Shown piece after piece: positions 7,081 through 15,149 of a stretch of 64,000 bases of DNA; within the stretch, counting starts at the first letter, position 1; every line of letters begins with the position of its first letter. Location of the stretch: IMG/VR virus record IMGVR_UViG_3300044697_000029, positions 20,250 through 84,249 of that record; one strand, given 5' to 3'. The notes under the pieces were generated by a model. It had not been told where the DNA came from and did no database searches. It saw only the letters and a list, made by a program, of their open reading frames with translations. A program made the translations under genes and the position numbers. The DNA is from a virus.

Positions 7081-8880
7081 TTACTCGGTCACCCACTCGG
7101 GCATCTGTGGCGTGGCGGGTTCGGCGCCGATAGGTGAACTGTACCGGCCATTGATAGCATCGAAATCCAGCGTCGCCTTCGCGCCGCGCGTTCCGAAGCG
7201 GCGATAGCGAGCTTTCCATAAGTGCAGATCAACGCTGCCGGGTTGTGGCGAATGCACCGTCAATCCCAGGTCCGGTTTGTTAAACCAGTGAGCTGAACCG
7301 CTGATGTCATATGGGCCAGGAAAGGCGCGCGTCTCTCCCGGTTTCAACGGTTGCGGCTTCGCGGGATGGCAGATCATCCATACGTTGCAGCCATGTCGCA
7401 GACCGAACGCTCGAAGCCGTTGTAATGCGCGACCAGTGTAATCAGTCTCGCTCAACGTGCCGCGCTGGTGGTCGATCTCGTTCCACGGGTCGATCACCAG
7501 ATCGGTCGTGCCATCGCGGAGCACCGTGGCAGCCGCACGGTCAAGTATCCAATCCAGCGTCGGCGAATCGTCTTCCGCGTCGCATACCAGCATGGTCACG
7601 CGAGAGGACAACCATTGCTCGGCTTCGACAACTTCCTCGTCCGACATGCTTTCGATAGCGCGGCTCGGCCAGAACGACTTACCCGAATAGACTTCGGCGC
7701 ATTCCGCAACGAATTGCTCCCACGGCTGCATCTCTGGGCTGAAGACGCCCCATTTTCTTCCGCAATCGGATGCCGTGCGCACCATGACAAAGCGCATCCA
7801 GGAAGTTTTCCCAGAGCCAGGATACCCGGTAACGACGACGAGTCGGCCTTCGGTGGGAAGATGGATCACGGCATCAGTTGCCCGAGCGCCAGTCGTCATT
7901 GTTGTCGGCGCAGGCTGCTGGCGCAGCCCCAGAAGCGTGCCGACCTTGATCCGCTGCAGCCCGCTGATCGGATACGGCTGCGCGTCTGCCACAGCCTGGG
8001 TGACGGCCTCGGGACCGTGTACGCGCAGCACGTCGCAGGCATCCTTGCAGCCATCAGGCCATGTCACAAGCCAACAGCGATGCCGTCCGAGCCGACGTGC
8101 CAGTTCCTCCCGCAGCGCCAAGCCTGGTTTGTCAGCATCCCCCGCCAACACGACGCGCTTTGCTTTTCCGAGCAGATCACCATGCGTGCGCAGCGCCTCG
8201 AACCGCTTGTCGTCAGGTCGAAATGTCGCTTCTGACGGCGCGCCGTCTGGCAGTGTGACAGCATGCCGGATGCCGCACTCGAACATTGCCATCACGTCCG
8301 GTTCACCTTCAACCCAAACGATCTCGGCGGGATCGCCGCCAAGCCGATCGACATTGAACAGCGACCGCAGCGCGTCCTTTTCCTGCATCTGCGGGGTTTT
8401 GTCCGGGTGTGGACGGTACTTCCGGTTCACTACCTCTCCGGCCAAAATGTAGGGAAAAACGATCGCCTGTTTTTCCCCAAGCGACTCGAACTGACGGATC
8501 GCTGCATAGCACCCGAATTCGTGGACGGTCCGCGCGCCGATGTGCCGCTCGGCAAAGAATTCGTATAGCCAATCCGGCCGATTGCTGACGATGGCTGGCG
8601 CGTGGGGTTTGGGCTTCTGCACCGCTCGTTCCCGCAGTGGCAGGGCTGCGTAGTCCCTCACGCGCTGTCCCCCAGACCACCCGCAGGAACCGCGGTGACA
8701 GGTCCAAACTGCACCCTGGCCGTCCTGGTCGATCGTGACAGTCAGCGAGATTTCCTTGGTTCGCCCCCCTTCGCATCGCGGACAGATGACTTGGCACGAT
8801 CGGCCCGGCGTGATTGTCTTCGGCCGAATGCGGTGATCGGCGAAGATTGCCATCAGGCTGTCTGGCGCGGACTGGACCAT
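7081..8880 (-). CDS. T7 gp4-like primase-helicase
   Basis: 599 residues. Such proteins prime and unwind DNA at the replication fork. Order of domains: N-terminal zinc ribbon (Cys33, Cys36, Cys61, Cys66), TOPRIM primase core (WVEGEPDV at 189-196 and AGDADKPG at 246-253), then a RecA/DnaB-type helicase with Walker A GYPGSGKT (352-359), an SPEM H1a segment (381-384) and Walker B LVIDPWNEID (461-470). The ATG at 8880 overlaps the stop of the replication-organiser gene (TGATG); an in-frame GTG at 8892 is less likely. No DNA polymerase gene accompanies it in the window. Confidence 0.92.
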   Translation of the reverse strand: MVQSAPDSLMAIFADHRIRPKTITPGRSCQVICPRCEGGRTKEISLTVTIDQDGQGAVWTCHRGSCGWSGGQRVRDYAALPLRERAVQKPKPHAPAIVSNRPDWLYEFFAERHIGARTVHEFGCYAAIRQFESLGEKQAIVFPYILAGEVVNRKYRPHPDKTPQMQEKDALRSLFNVDRLGGDPAEIVWVEGEPDVMAMFECGIRHAVTLPDGAPSEATFRPDDKRFEALRTHGDLLGKAKRVVLAGDADKPGLALREELARRLGRHRCWLVTWPDGCKDACDVLRVHGPEAVTQAVADAQPYPISGLQRIKVGTLLGLRQQPAPTTMTTGARATDAVIHLPTEGRLVVVTGYPGSGKTSWMRFVMVRTASDCGRKWGVFSPEMQPWEQFVAECAEVYSGKSFWPSRAIESMSDEEVVEAEQWLSSRVTMLVCDAEDDSPTLDWILDRAAATVLRDGTTDLVIDPWNEIDHQRGTLSETDYTGRALQRLRAFGLRHGCNVWMICHPAKPQPLKPGETRAFPGPYDISGSAHWFNKPDLGLTVHSPQPGSVDLHLWKARYRRFGTRGAKATLDFDAINGRYSSPIGAEPATPQMPEWVTE

Positions 8881-9704
8881 CAGAAGTTCCACCCAGGAAG
8901 CTCTGCGCCGCTCGATGGGTCACGCGGAACTGGCGCCTTGGGAGCGATCGAGCCGCCGCCGTTTCCTTTGGTCTGCTCATTGCGACACCAGTTCCGCCAC
9001 GTGGCGAACCAGTCGGTTTTTCGCCCTTTCAGGCCGGGCTGCGCCGCCCAATAATCGCGAAACTTGTCGAAGGTGACGACCGGGTCAAGGCCGAGGCTAC
9101 GGGCAAACTGCGCGCCTTCGTGGCCTGGGTTCCATTCCTCGGGCAGCCGGAAGCCTTTTGCGTTCTCGCGTGCGCGCGCGTCTCGACTCTCGTTATCTCG
9201 TATCTCTGTATCTCGTATCTCGATTCTGTCTTTAGGGGAGGGGTTAACCCCCCCCTTTAAGGGGTTTGCGTCACAAGTCGTTTCTGGTTGGTTATCCCTA
9301 CCTGTAGATTCTACGTTATCCCTTTCTTGGTTGCCTTCCCTCATAAGGGTTGGATTGCCGCCGCGCAGTCCGTTGTTTCTTCCGGTCTCACGCGCCTCGT
9401 TGTCGCGCACCATACGCCTGCACCAGATCACTCCGTCTGCGGTCCGACTGAAAACGCCATTATCTTCCAGTTCATCTATGAGTTCCGTAACCTCTTTCTC
9501 GGTTGTATTTCCCACAAGTGCCGCGATCTGTTTGGGCGTTGGGGATTTGCCGCGCACGGTCAGATGCCCGTACGGCAAGCAACCGTGCATGATGGCGAGT
9601 AGCTCGGCCCAAAGACCACGCGCCGCAAGGCTACACAATCTAAGCCCTTCGTCATTGCGCCATTTATCGAAGCGCCACTTCACCCACGGCTGCGCGGCGG
9701 TCAT
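8880..9704 (-). CDS. Phage replication organiser (DnaT/O-like)
   Basis: 274 residues. The N-terminal 110 residues look like a winged-helix DNA-binding domain of the kind found in phage replisome organisers. A linker rich in EIRD-type repeats follows, and the C-terminus carries the pattern FDKFRDYWAAQPG...DWFATWRNWCRN seen in replication proteins that load helicase. It lies directly upstream of, and overlaps, the primase-helicase gene, fitting a loader role. The linker DNA has a run of ATCTCGTATCTC-like repeats and a G/C-tract palindrome near 9233-9262. Confidence 0.75.
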   Translation of the reverse strand: MTAAQPWVKWRFDKWRNDEGLRLCSLAARGLWAELLAIMHGCLPYGHLTVRGKSPTPKQIAALVGNTTEKEVTELIDELEDNGVFSRTADGVIWCRRMVRDNEARETGRNNGLRGGNPTLMREGNQERDNVESTGRDNQPETTCDANPLKGGVNPSPKDRIEIRDTEIRDNESRDARARENAKGFRLPEEWNPGHEGAQFARSLGLDPVVTFDKFRDYWAAQPGLKGRKTDWFATWRNWCRNEQTKGNGGGSIAPKAPVPRDPSSGAELPGWNF

Positions 9705-10186
9705 CTTGTGGCGCCCGTATCAGGGTCAAATACCACGCCCCAAGCCCATACATGCGGCCATTCGGCGCGGAGATCGGCCAGCTTCGGATCGTTCGCGTCG
9801 CACACGAGGTGATAGTCCAGGTGCGCGATGAATTTAATCTGATGCCGCAGCAGTTCGGCCGACGATTTGGCTTGGCGCACGATGGCAAACGGGCTGTCGA
9901 TCTCTGGCTTGACTTCGAAGGCCGACACGAACCGCAGCAGGTTCACGTCAAGGACTTCGATGGCATCAACGAAGCTGACGACTTGGCCTCGTTTGGTCAG
10001 CGGGTATTCTGCTTCCACCTCACGGTTGATAACCGCATTAGCCGGCAGGCCAGCGATTGACCTGGCGCGGAGGAATGCCAGCAGTTCGGCTTGCATCTTG
10101 TCGTGGCGCCAGGATGACTTGCCGCGTCCGCGGTCCTCGTGGAACTTGCTTGGAGGCTTTGGAAGGAACGGCTCGTCACCGATCAT
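9701..10186 (-). CDS. Possible PD-(D/E)XK nuclease-like protein
   Basis: 161 residues from the ATG at 10186, overlapping the previous stop (ATGA). The pattern INREVE ... SFVDAIEVL ... FVSAFEVKPEI ... IVRQAKS resembles a restriction-endonuclease-like core in which Asp and the Glu-x-Lys pair would bind metal. This is a fold-level guess. It sits between a small protein and the replication organiser in the leftward operon, so a role in phage DNA processing is plausible. Confidence 0.6.
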   Translation of the reverse strand: MIGDEPFLPKPPSKFHEDRGRGKSSWRHDKMQAELLAFLRARSIAGLPANAVINREVEAEYPLTKRGQVVSFVDAIEVLDVNLLRFVSAFEVKPEIDSPFAIVRQAKSSAELLRHQIKFIAHLDYHLVCDANDPKLADLRAEWPHVWAWGVVFDPDTGATR

Positions 10187-10689
10187 CCCACCGCCTCCCC
10201 ACCCGCTGCGGTGCCGCGCGCTTCGGCGATGGCAGCCATCTCGGAAGTTGCTGCCCTGGCGCCAAGGCAAGCCTGGGCGTATCGCTCGGGCGACGGATCA
10301 TCGTCATGGTCGAAAGCGTCCCTGCAATCCGCCGGCGCGATCTGCTCCCCGTCCTCGCCAGTGATTCGGCTGATCTCATCCACGACCCTTGCGCGGAAAT
10401 TCGCGGCCCTGTTGGCGAGGGCGGCTTGGGCCTGGGTGACCAGATGCTCGCTGATCGCCTCCAGTACCACGAATTTCGATCCGGGGCTCTGCGCCGCCAG
10501 CCATCGAGCCTCGCGCACGGCGTCGTTCATGGTGGCGTGCCGGAACATGTGGCCGTGCACTGGCCCGGCGCGACGCATGACGCGGACCGCCCACCACGGC
10601 GGGGATTTCGGTGCTTCGGGCGCGCGTTGGCCCCACGGACGCTCGCGGCGGTTGCCGTTGGTGGTTGATTTGTCGGGGTGGTCGGGCAT
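10183..10689 (-). CDS. Hypothetical protein, first gene of the leftward replication operon
   Basis: 168 residues. The ATG at 10689 has a clear GGAGGA site about 6 bases upstream. The N-terminal third is basic and proline-rich, the rest helical with an acidic patch (DAFDHDDDPSPERY). No family is recognised. It is the promoter-proximal gene of the 13-gene leftward operon. Confidence 0.65.
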   Translation of the reverse strand: MPDHPDKSTTNGNRRERPWGQRAPEAPKSPPWWAVRVMRRAGPVHGHMFRHATMNDAVREARWLAAQSPGSKFVVLEAISEHLVTQAQAALANRAANFRARVVDEISRITGEDGEQIAPADCRDAFDHDDDPSPERYAQACLGARAATSEMAAIAEARGTAAGGEAVG

Positions 10690-10798
10690 TGCGTCCTCCG
10701 ATCTGTGGCCGGGGGGCTTGCAATGTCCGGGATAGTCCGCTACCTCAGAATGGCAACGGACGATCTGGACCTGCACCGTCCTCCGGGCGGGTTCAACC

Positions 10799-10838
10799 AA
10801 GGGGCGCTTCCTGCAACGGACGGCGCCCTTTGTGTTTT
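10799..10838 (+). terminator. Hairpin with T-rich tail
   Basis: The arms AAGGGGCGC (10799-10807) and GCGCCCTT (10823-10830) pair with one bulged G, followed by TGTGTTTT. This resembles an intrinsic terminator on the plus strand. It may instead be a regulatory hairpin, since no rightward gene ends just upstream. Confidence 0.35.
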
Positions 10839-10842
10839 CAGG

Positions 10843-10869
10843 TTGCTACCGTGTGACGGGGGCTGTCAA
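10843..10869 (-). promoter_or_regulatory. Candidate leftward promoter of the replication operon
   Basis: Read leftward, a perfect TTGACA (10869-10864) is followed after 15 bases by TAGCAA. The spacing is short and the -10 weak, so the call rests mainly on the -35 and on the position upstream of the first operon gene at 10689. Confidence 0.3.
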
Positions 10870-10974
10870 GGGGTTGTGAGGGCGCCCGGCGAGCCGTTGA
10901 TAGGCGGTCGGCTTCCAACCGCCGCTCTCTCGGTCGCCCTTACAGCGCGCGCCTTGACAAGGTGAGCGCGCTGG

Positions 10975-11002
10975 TTGTCGCTCAAGGAAGGAGCGGTATT
11001 AT
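10975..11002 (+). promoter_or_regulatory. Candidate rightward promoter
   Basis: TTGTCG (10975-10980), 16 bases, then TATTAT (10997-11002). It lies just before the ATG at 11023, leaving a very short leader. If the TTG at 10975 were used as a start codon, this assignment would be wrong. Confidence 0.35.
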
Positions 11003-11022
11003 CTAGCACCGACCACCACAAG

Positions 11023-11499
11023 ATGCGCGCCGCCGCCCCGGCCATCGCCTACCATATGTCGATGGCGCAACGCGACACGTTCCTCATCCTCGGCCTGCGC
11101 CGCAAGCGCGCCCGGCTGGCCGGGGAGATCGCCGCCGCCGAGCAACGGCTTGCCCCGGTCCGCGAGGCGCTGACCCAGGTCGATGCGCTGATTCGGCTGT
11201 TTGAGGGCAGCAACCCGGAACTGATCCCGCCGATCCGCCCCACCCCACGTTGCCTGTTCTTCCGGCATGGGGAGCAGCAACGGCTATGCGTCGCGGCGCT
11301 GCGGGAGGCTGGTAGGCCGCTGCCGACCCGGAAGGTTACGGATTACGTGATGCTGGCCAAGGGACTGCCTAGCGGCAACGCGGCCGTCCGGGAGAAGGTG
11401 GCGCAGCAGACGCGGACGGCGCTGGTGCGGCTGGAGAAGCGCGGGAAGGTCCGACGGGTGGTGTGCGAGCCGGAGATGTGGTGGGAGTTGGTGGGGTAG
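11023..11499 (+). CDS. Coiled-coil plus winged-helix-like protein
   Basis: 158 residues from the ATG at 11023; an in-frame TTG at 10975, preceded by AAGGTGAG, is an alternative start. Residues about 20-65 form a coiled coil (RRKRARLAGEIAAAEQRL...), and the C-terminal half (RLCVAALREAGRPLPTRKV ... LVRLEKRGKVRRV) looks like a winged helix. Similar two-part proteins recur in alphaproteobacterial genomes and mobile elements. It is probably a DNA-binding regulator; its partner is unknown. Confidence 0.65.
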   Translation: MRAAAPAIAYHMSMAQRDTFLILGLRRKRARLAGEIAAAEQRLAPVREALTQVDALIRLFEGSNPELIPPIRPTPRCLFFRHGEQQRLCVAALREAGRPLPTRKVTDYVMLAKGLPSGNAAVREKVAQQTRTALVRLEKRGKVRRVVCEPEMWWELVG

Positions 11500-11652
11500 C
11501 AATGCGGCCTTTGAGGCCCGCTTCCGCGCGCCGCTTGACTCATCCAGTTAAACGTGATAACAAACGGACTTCTAACTACCACTAAACACTCGCTAGGCTA
11601 AGTTATTGGATTTTAACTCTTTTGTAATCATTTGACCTATAGGAGTTCTGGC

Positions 11653-12138
11653 TTGTGGCACAAACTCGTTGTGGGATGGGGTATTGACAATGACGACGCG
11701 GCAACGAAAGAGTTTCCACAGGAAACGTCTTGGCAGCTCCGCCCAATGCCACGTGCCGCAGAAGTCACCCTGACCGGCCGACAGGTTGTCCTACTCAAGG
11801 TCATCGACCGTGGGGTGCAATTGTCGCTCGCAATCGTGAAGGCGCTCACCGTGCTAGGGCTTGGATACCTCGCTAAAGAGGCGGTCTTGGGCTTGGCTGG
11901 ACATAACACGAGCATCTTGATGAGTTTCTTGACGAGCACCGGAAGCGGGGGGACCGCGGTAGCCGGAGTTGGAGTAGGGGGTCTTGGCGCTGGCTACGGG
12001 GTGTGGCAGCGGCGGCTGCACCGTCGCTCCATAAGGCACTTTGGCCCGCGCTTGGCCAAGTACGAAAGTATGCTCGATCCGAACCGAACTTCGAGTGGCC
12101 TGACCGAATTCGGCCAAACGAATCCGGACCAAGAGTAG
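11653..12138 (+). CDS. Membrane protein of a two-gene accessory pair
   Basis: 161 residues starting at TTG 11653, chosen because AGGAG lies 7 bases upstream (11641). Two hydrophobic stretches (SLAIVKALTVLGLGYLA and a Gly-rich TAVAGVGVGGLGAGYGV) suggest membrane insertion. The upstream 130 bases are unusually AT-rich for this genome, a sign of separate acquisition. It is followed by another membrane protein gene. It could be a lysogenic-conversion or exclusion pair; this is inference only. Confidence 0.55.
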   Translation: MWHKLVVGWGIDNDDAATKEFPQETSWQLRPMPRAAEVTLTGRQVVLLKVIDRGVQLSLAIVKALTVLGLGYLAKEAVLGLAGHNTSILMSFLTSTGSGGTAVAGVGVGGLGAGYGVWQRRLHRRSIRHFGPRLAKYESMLDPNRTSSGLTEFGQTNPDQE

Positions 12139-12148
12139 GAGTATTGTG

Positions 12149-12724
12149 ATGGAACAGGCAGGCGGCGCCGTGTTTATGGTCCTGGTGATCGTATTCGTGG
12201 TCTGGTTTTATGGTCCTTGGCAATCGCTGTGCGTTGATTGGGGTCGCGAACGCATGTTCGAGGCTCGTAATGCCATCTTTGATATGGCTGCGGACGGTCG
12301 CCTTAGTTTTGGTTCGCCAGAGTACCGCGAAATCCGACGAAAGATCGAAAGCAGCATCGCATTTGCCCACCGTATCTCGTGGCCATCGTTAGTGCTTCTG
12401 TATCTCGGCGTTCGTAGGTTTGAGATCAAGAAGCCACGCTCTATAGTTGATCTCCTGGCAGCGATTCCTGATGACGGAGTTCGCCGAGAGGTGCAGCAGC
12501 ACACTGATGCAGTCACCTGGACGATCGTGCGCATGATCGTATTCCGGTCCACGATATTCCTCGCAATTTATATGATGACGTGGGTGCTTTGGAAGTGTGG
12601 TGCGCCGGTCTATTGGTGGTGCAAGGGGCGCGCACAGGAGATAGCTGAGGCAATCCAGGACGATGCACTGGCAGTGGATGACGGCGCCGCCGTCCTACGA
12701 AGGCGTTATCATCTGTCGGTCTAG
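12149..12724 (+). CDS. Second membrane protein of the accessory pair
   Basis: 191 residues. The ATG at 12149 is preceded by TAGGAG with 7-base spacing; a GTG one codon earlier is also possible. An N-terminal transmembrane segment (VFMVLVIVFVVWFYG), a soluble helical middle and a second hydrophobic segment (IVFRSTIFLAIYMMTWVLW) are visible. The stop TAG shares a CTAG palindrome with the stop of the convergent transposase gene (12721-12724). Function unknown. Confidence 0.6.
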   Translation: MEQAGGAVFMVLVIVFVVWFYGPWQSLCVDWGRERMFEARNAIFDMAADGRLSFGSPEYREIRRKIESSIAFAHRISWPSLVLLYLGVRRFEIKKPRSIVDLLAAIPDDGVRREVQQHTDAVTWTIVRMIVFRSTIFLAIYMMTWVLWKCGAPVYWWCKGRAQEIAEAIQDDALAVDDGAAVLRRRYHLSV

Positions 12725-13704
12725 CCGCACTGCGCCCGCTGCCAGTACCCGCACCAGTCCACCGAGGTAGGCGCCCGCATGGCCAGCCCGGACACGGCGA
12801 TGACCTGGTGCCCGTTGTCCACCCGCCGATGATCCTCGCGCCAAGCCGACTCCTGCGCATACCGAACCAAGTAGGGGCCGGCGACGTGGTGATGATGGCC
12901 GATTTCGCCCCGGCGCGTGCGGGAGAAGAAGGACTCTGCGCCGTTGGTGTACACGCCGGCGCCCGTGCTGTACAACTGCTCATGGTTGATCCGGTGCACG
13001 TCGTAGCGGGCGTGTAGATCGTTCCATGACCCGGCTTCGTCGGCCATCAGCCGGGTGCCCTTGGCGACGCTGCGGCTGATCCAGCCCAGCGCAGCCGACT
13101 CGGACTTGAACACGGCCGGCAGCGTGGAACCGCCGCGCTCGCGGACCACCACAACCACCTTGCGCTTGCCGTTCTGGTTCTTGCCGAGCCGGCGGTCCCG
13201 GCGGTTCTCCTTGTGGTTCGCTGGCTTGATGTAGCCGCCGAAGTACGCGCCGTCAGTCTCGACCGTCTCGCCCTCGCCCCCCAGCTTCATCCCCTTCAAC
13301 TCGGACGCCATCGCCTCGCGGATTTTGTGCGCCAGAACGAAGCTGGTCATGTAGGCCACGCCGAGATCGCGGGACAGCGCCAGTGCGGACTTGCCCTTGA
13401 CCTCGTTGATGAAGATGGCGATCGCCGCGAGGTAGGCGCGCAGCGGCAGCTTGTGGAACGCGAACAACGTGCCGGACGTGATGGAGAAATCCTTGCGGCA
13501 CGCCTTGCATCGCCACCGGGCCGAAGCGCCCTTGCGGCAGTCATAGATGGTCTCGCAGCCGCAGTGCGGGCAGACCGGCTTTCCCTTCGTGGCAGCCCAG
13601 CGAACCGACATGAAGGCCGACTCGGCTTCCTCATCCGTCATCCGCATGACAGCCGCCAGAGAAAGGGTCTTGGCGCGGGAGGAAAGGAGGAAGTGCTGGG
13701 GCAT
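12721..13704 (-). CDS. IS1595-family (ISXO2-like) transposase
   Basis: 327 residues. The N-terminal zinc ribbon has CPHC (45-48) and CKAC (66-69), and the ISXO2-like catalytic core shows Asp151 (TDGAYFGG), Asp222 (MADEAGSWNDL) and NGAESFF with Glu257. Length and order fit the family, which moves by a DDE mechanism. The ATG at 13704 sits inside a regulatory palindrome region; an in-frame TTG at 13761 is less likely. No inverted repeats or target duplication are apparent, and the stop overlaps that of the neighbouring gene, so it may be a resident gene rather than an intact IS. Confidence 0.85.
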   Translation of the reverse strand: MPQHFLLSSRAKTLSLAAVMRMTDEEAESAFMSVRWAATKGKPVCPHCGCETIYDCRKGASARWRCKACRKDFSITSGTLFAFHKLPLRAYLAAIAIFINEVKGKSALALSRDLGVAYMTSFVLAHKIREAMASELKGMKLGGEGETVETDGAYFGGYIKPANHKENRRDRRLGKNQNGKRKVVVVVRERGGSTLPAVFKSESAALGWISRSVAKGTRLMADEAGSWNDLHARYDVHRINHEQLYSTGAGVYTNGAESFFSRTRRGEIGHHHHVAGPYLVRYAQESAWREDHRRVDNGHQVIAVSGLAMRAPTSVDWCGYWQRAQCG

Positions 13705-13732
13705 TGGGATCGTATCCGCTTTGAACAAAGCG

Positions 13733-13761
13733 AATATGATCTGATCCGAGCGACTTGTCAA
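13733..13761 (-). promoter_or_regulatory. Leftward promoter of the transposase gene
   Basis: Read leftward: TTGACA (13761-13756), 17 bases, CATATT (13738-13733). The -10 lies within the operator half-site ATATGATC. Confidence 0.55.
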
Positions 13762-13782
13762 TCAGAAAAGATCGTATATGAT
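13755..13782 (+). promoter_or_regulatory. Rightward promoter of the DUF6471 gene
   Basis: TTGTCA (13755-13760), 16 bases, TATGAT (13777-13782). Its -35 overlaps that of the leftward promoter, so the two promoters lie back to back. The -10 lies within GATCGTATATGATC. Confidence 0.55.
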
Positions 13783-13814
13783 CGGTTCCAGTCGATTTTG
13801 CTCGGGAGAAAGCG

Positions 13815-14057
13815 ATGCCCCTATCAGCCAAGGAACAGGAATGGGCGGACAAGGCTCGGCGCTTCCTCAAGGCGGAGTTGAAGCGGGCGGATGTGACCTA
13901 TGCCGAGCTTGCCCGGCGGTTGAATGAGCATGGGCTGGAAGGGGAGACCGAGGCGTCGGTCAACAGCAAACTGGTCCGTGGCACGTTCTCTCTGACATGG
14001 TTCCTGGTCGTGCTGACCGTGCTAGGGATCGCGGCAGTGACACTCGCGGACCTCTAG
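13815..14057 (+). CDS. DUF6471-like helix-turn-helix regulator
   Basis: 80 residues: WADKARRFLKAELKRADVTY, AELARRLNEHG and a conserved-looking SVNSKLVRGTFSLTWF segment match the DUF6471 family, thought to be HTH regulators. The ATG follows GGGAGAAAGCG. It is divergent from the transposase gene and is the natural candidate to bind the GATCGTAT-type repeats between them. The C-terminus (LVVLTVLGIAAVTL) is hydrophobic. Its stop shares a CTAG with the next convergent gene. Confidence 0.65.
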   Translation: MPLSAKEQEWADKARRFLKAELKRADVTYAELARRLNEHGLEGETEASVNSKLVRGTFSLTWFLVVLTVLGIAAVTLADL

Positions 14058-14659
14058 TCCAGCCTATTGAGGCCCGGCGGCAGGGTGTCCTTGATCCAAA
14101 ATGTCCAACTGCGCCCAGCCTTGTCATCCAAATGAAGCCGCACGGGGTTTGAGTTCCCCAGGACTTCGACCACGCGCATGAGCGAGGGATCATCCCTGCC
14201 GCTGACGACAATACCATCACCAATCAAGTTGGCTTCATCAATGGGTTGAACGTCTGCCCAGCCAGCATTTCGAAATGCAGCCTCAAGGTCATTCGCATAT
14301 TTGCAGGATTCTGCTCTACCGATCTGCACAGTAATACGAATAGGTCGCGGCGGCCGATCGGCGGTTTCTCGGACCCCCTCAAGGAAGGTCTTCACGGAGT
14401 CAAAATCCATTTTCATGGAGCATGCGCCCGCCACCGCAGATTCGTTTGGCGAGGATTGAAGTGCGTAACAGCAGTAAGCCGCAGCAAGCACCGCGACGCC
14501 AGTCGGCAACCACCGGAAGGCCGGTTTGCGGAATCCGGGCTGCGGCTCATGCATGCCGGCGCGCTCCGACCGCTCCTTGAACCACTTGTCCAAGTCTGTG
14601 AGCGCGCTGATGATGGTCGCCGTGGCCGCGATATAGGTGGCGATCTCGGGTCCACTCAT
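14054..14659 (-). CDS. Predicted membrane-anchored hypothetical protein
   Basis: 201 residues. A transmembrane segment (GVAVLAAAYCCYAL) follows a charged N-terminal region, and the C-terminal 110 residues form an alpha/beta-like domain (RITVQIGRAESCKYANDLEA..., IGDGIVVSGRDDPSL). No family is recognised. It lies at the downstream end of the leftward run of small genes and converges with the DUF6471 gene. Confidence 0.55.
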   Translation of the reverse strand: MSGPEIATYIAATATIISALTDLDKWFKERSERAGMHEPQPGFRKPAFRWLPTGVAVLAAAYCCYALQSSPNESAVAGACSMKMDFDSVKTFLEGVRETADRPPRPIRITVQIGRAESCKYANDLEAAFRNAGWADVQPIDEANLIGDGIVVSGRDDPSLMRVVEVLGNSNPVRLHLDDKAGRSWTFWIKDTLPPGLNRLD

Positions 14660-14735
14660 TCGCCCACCCTACCCGGACTCCGAAACGCCCGGATAGTGTC
14701 TGCACCGCCCGTCTCTCTGTTTGCTGGGCCACCTT

Positions 14736-15113
14736 TCACCTACCGGCCGAGGTAGGTGGGGTTTGTTCGCTCCCCGTTCTTGTGGTGGTTGCTTGATAAT
14801 ACCGGGAAGGAGATAAAAGGCTCAGCGCGCGGATTTTTTTGACGACTTGGACCCGCGTAACGGGCGCCCCGGCGAGTTCGTTGATAGGCGCCACCATCGC
14901 TTTTGGCTTCACGCCACCCTGGCGGAGTTCCCGTAGAAGCCGCTTCCGCTCGGGCGTCCATCGCGCGCCTTCCGCCAGCGCCGATGGGGGGTCATTCTTT
15001 GGCGCCCCCCTCACGAAATCGAGTGCCTCCGCCGCCTTTGAGACATCCCAACCGACGCCCGAGAGCACCAGAAGCCGCAGCCGTTCATCGTTGGTCAACT
15101 CAATACCGTCCAT
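14736..15113 (-). CDS. GcrA-like DNA-binding protein
   Basis: 125 residues from ATG 15113, which has AAAGGAAAA upstream; the GTG at 15143 is an alternative. The segment WTPERKRLLRELRQGG ... VTRVQVVKKIRALSLL resembles the helix-turn-helix of GcrA, an alphaproteobacterial cell-cycle regulator whose binding responds to DNA methylation. With three methyltransferase genes nearby, a methylation-linked role is possible but is inference. The preceding half (LTNDERLRLLVLSGVGWDVSKAA) may be a second HTH. Confidence 0.5.
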   Translation of the reverse strand: MDGIELTNDERLRLLVLSGVGWDVSKAAEALDFVRGAPKNDPPSALAEGARWTPERKRLLRELRQGGVKPKAMVAPINELAGAPVTRVQVVKKIRALSLLSPSRYYQATTTRTGSEQTPPTSAGR

Positions 15114-15149
15114 TTGCGTGTTTTCCTTTCCGGGGGTTGTCACTTCGCC

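Larger units (their letters stand above)
10690..11022. other. Divergent regulatory intergenic region
   Basis: About 330 bases separate the leftward operon from the next rightward gene. It holds a leftward TTGACA box, a rightward promoter-like pair ending in TATTAT, a hairpin followed by a T-rich stretch, and two copies of GCAACGGACG (10753 and 10813). No convincing ORF is seen, although an in-frame TTG at 10975 could extend the downstream gene. It is the best candidate for the early control region or an origin. Confidence 0.5.
13708..13783. promoter_or_regulatory. Operator-like repeats in a divergent promoter region
   Basis: GATCGTAT (13708-13715) and ATATGATC (13734-13741) are the ends of an imperfect 34-base palindrome whose inner arms are GCTTTG and CAAAGC. 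A second, compact copy GATCGTATATGATC lies at 13770-13783. One site covers the -10 of the leftward promoter and the other that of the rightward promoter, as expected for a repressor controlling both genes. Confidence 0.6.

Noticed and set aside
9180-9262. Repeats of ATCTCGTATCTC type as a CRISPR or origin iteron array
   Set aside because: Short, uneven and inside a coding linker (EIRD repeats); no spacer structure.
12700-13810. Complete insertion sequence
   Set aside because: The transposase is intact, but I find no terminal inverted repeats or target duplication, and its 3' end overlaps the neighbour's stop.
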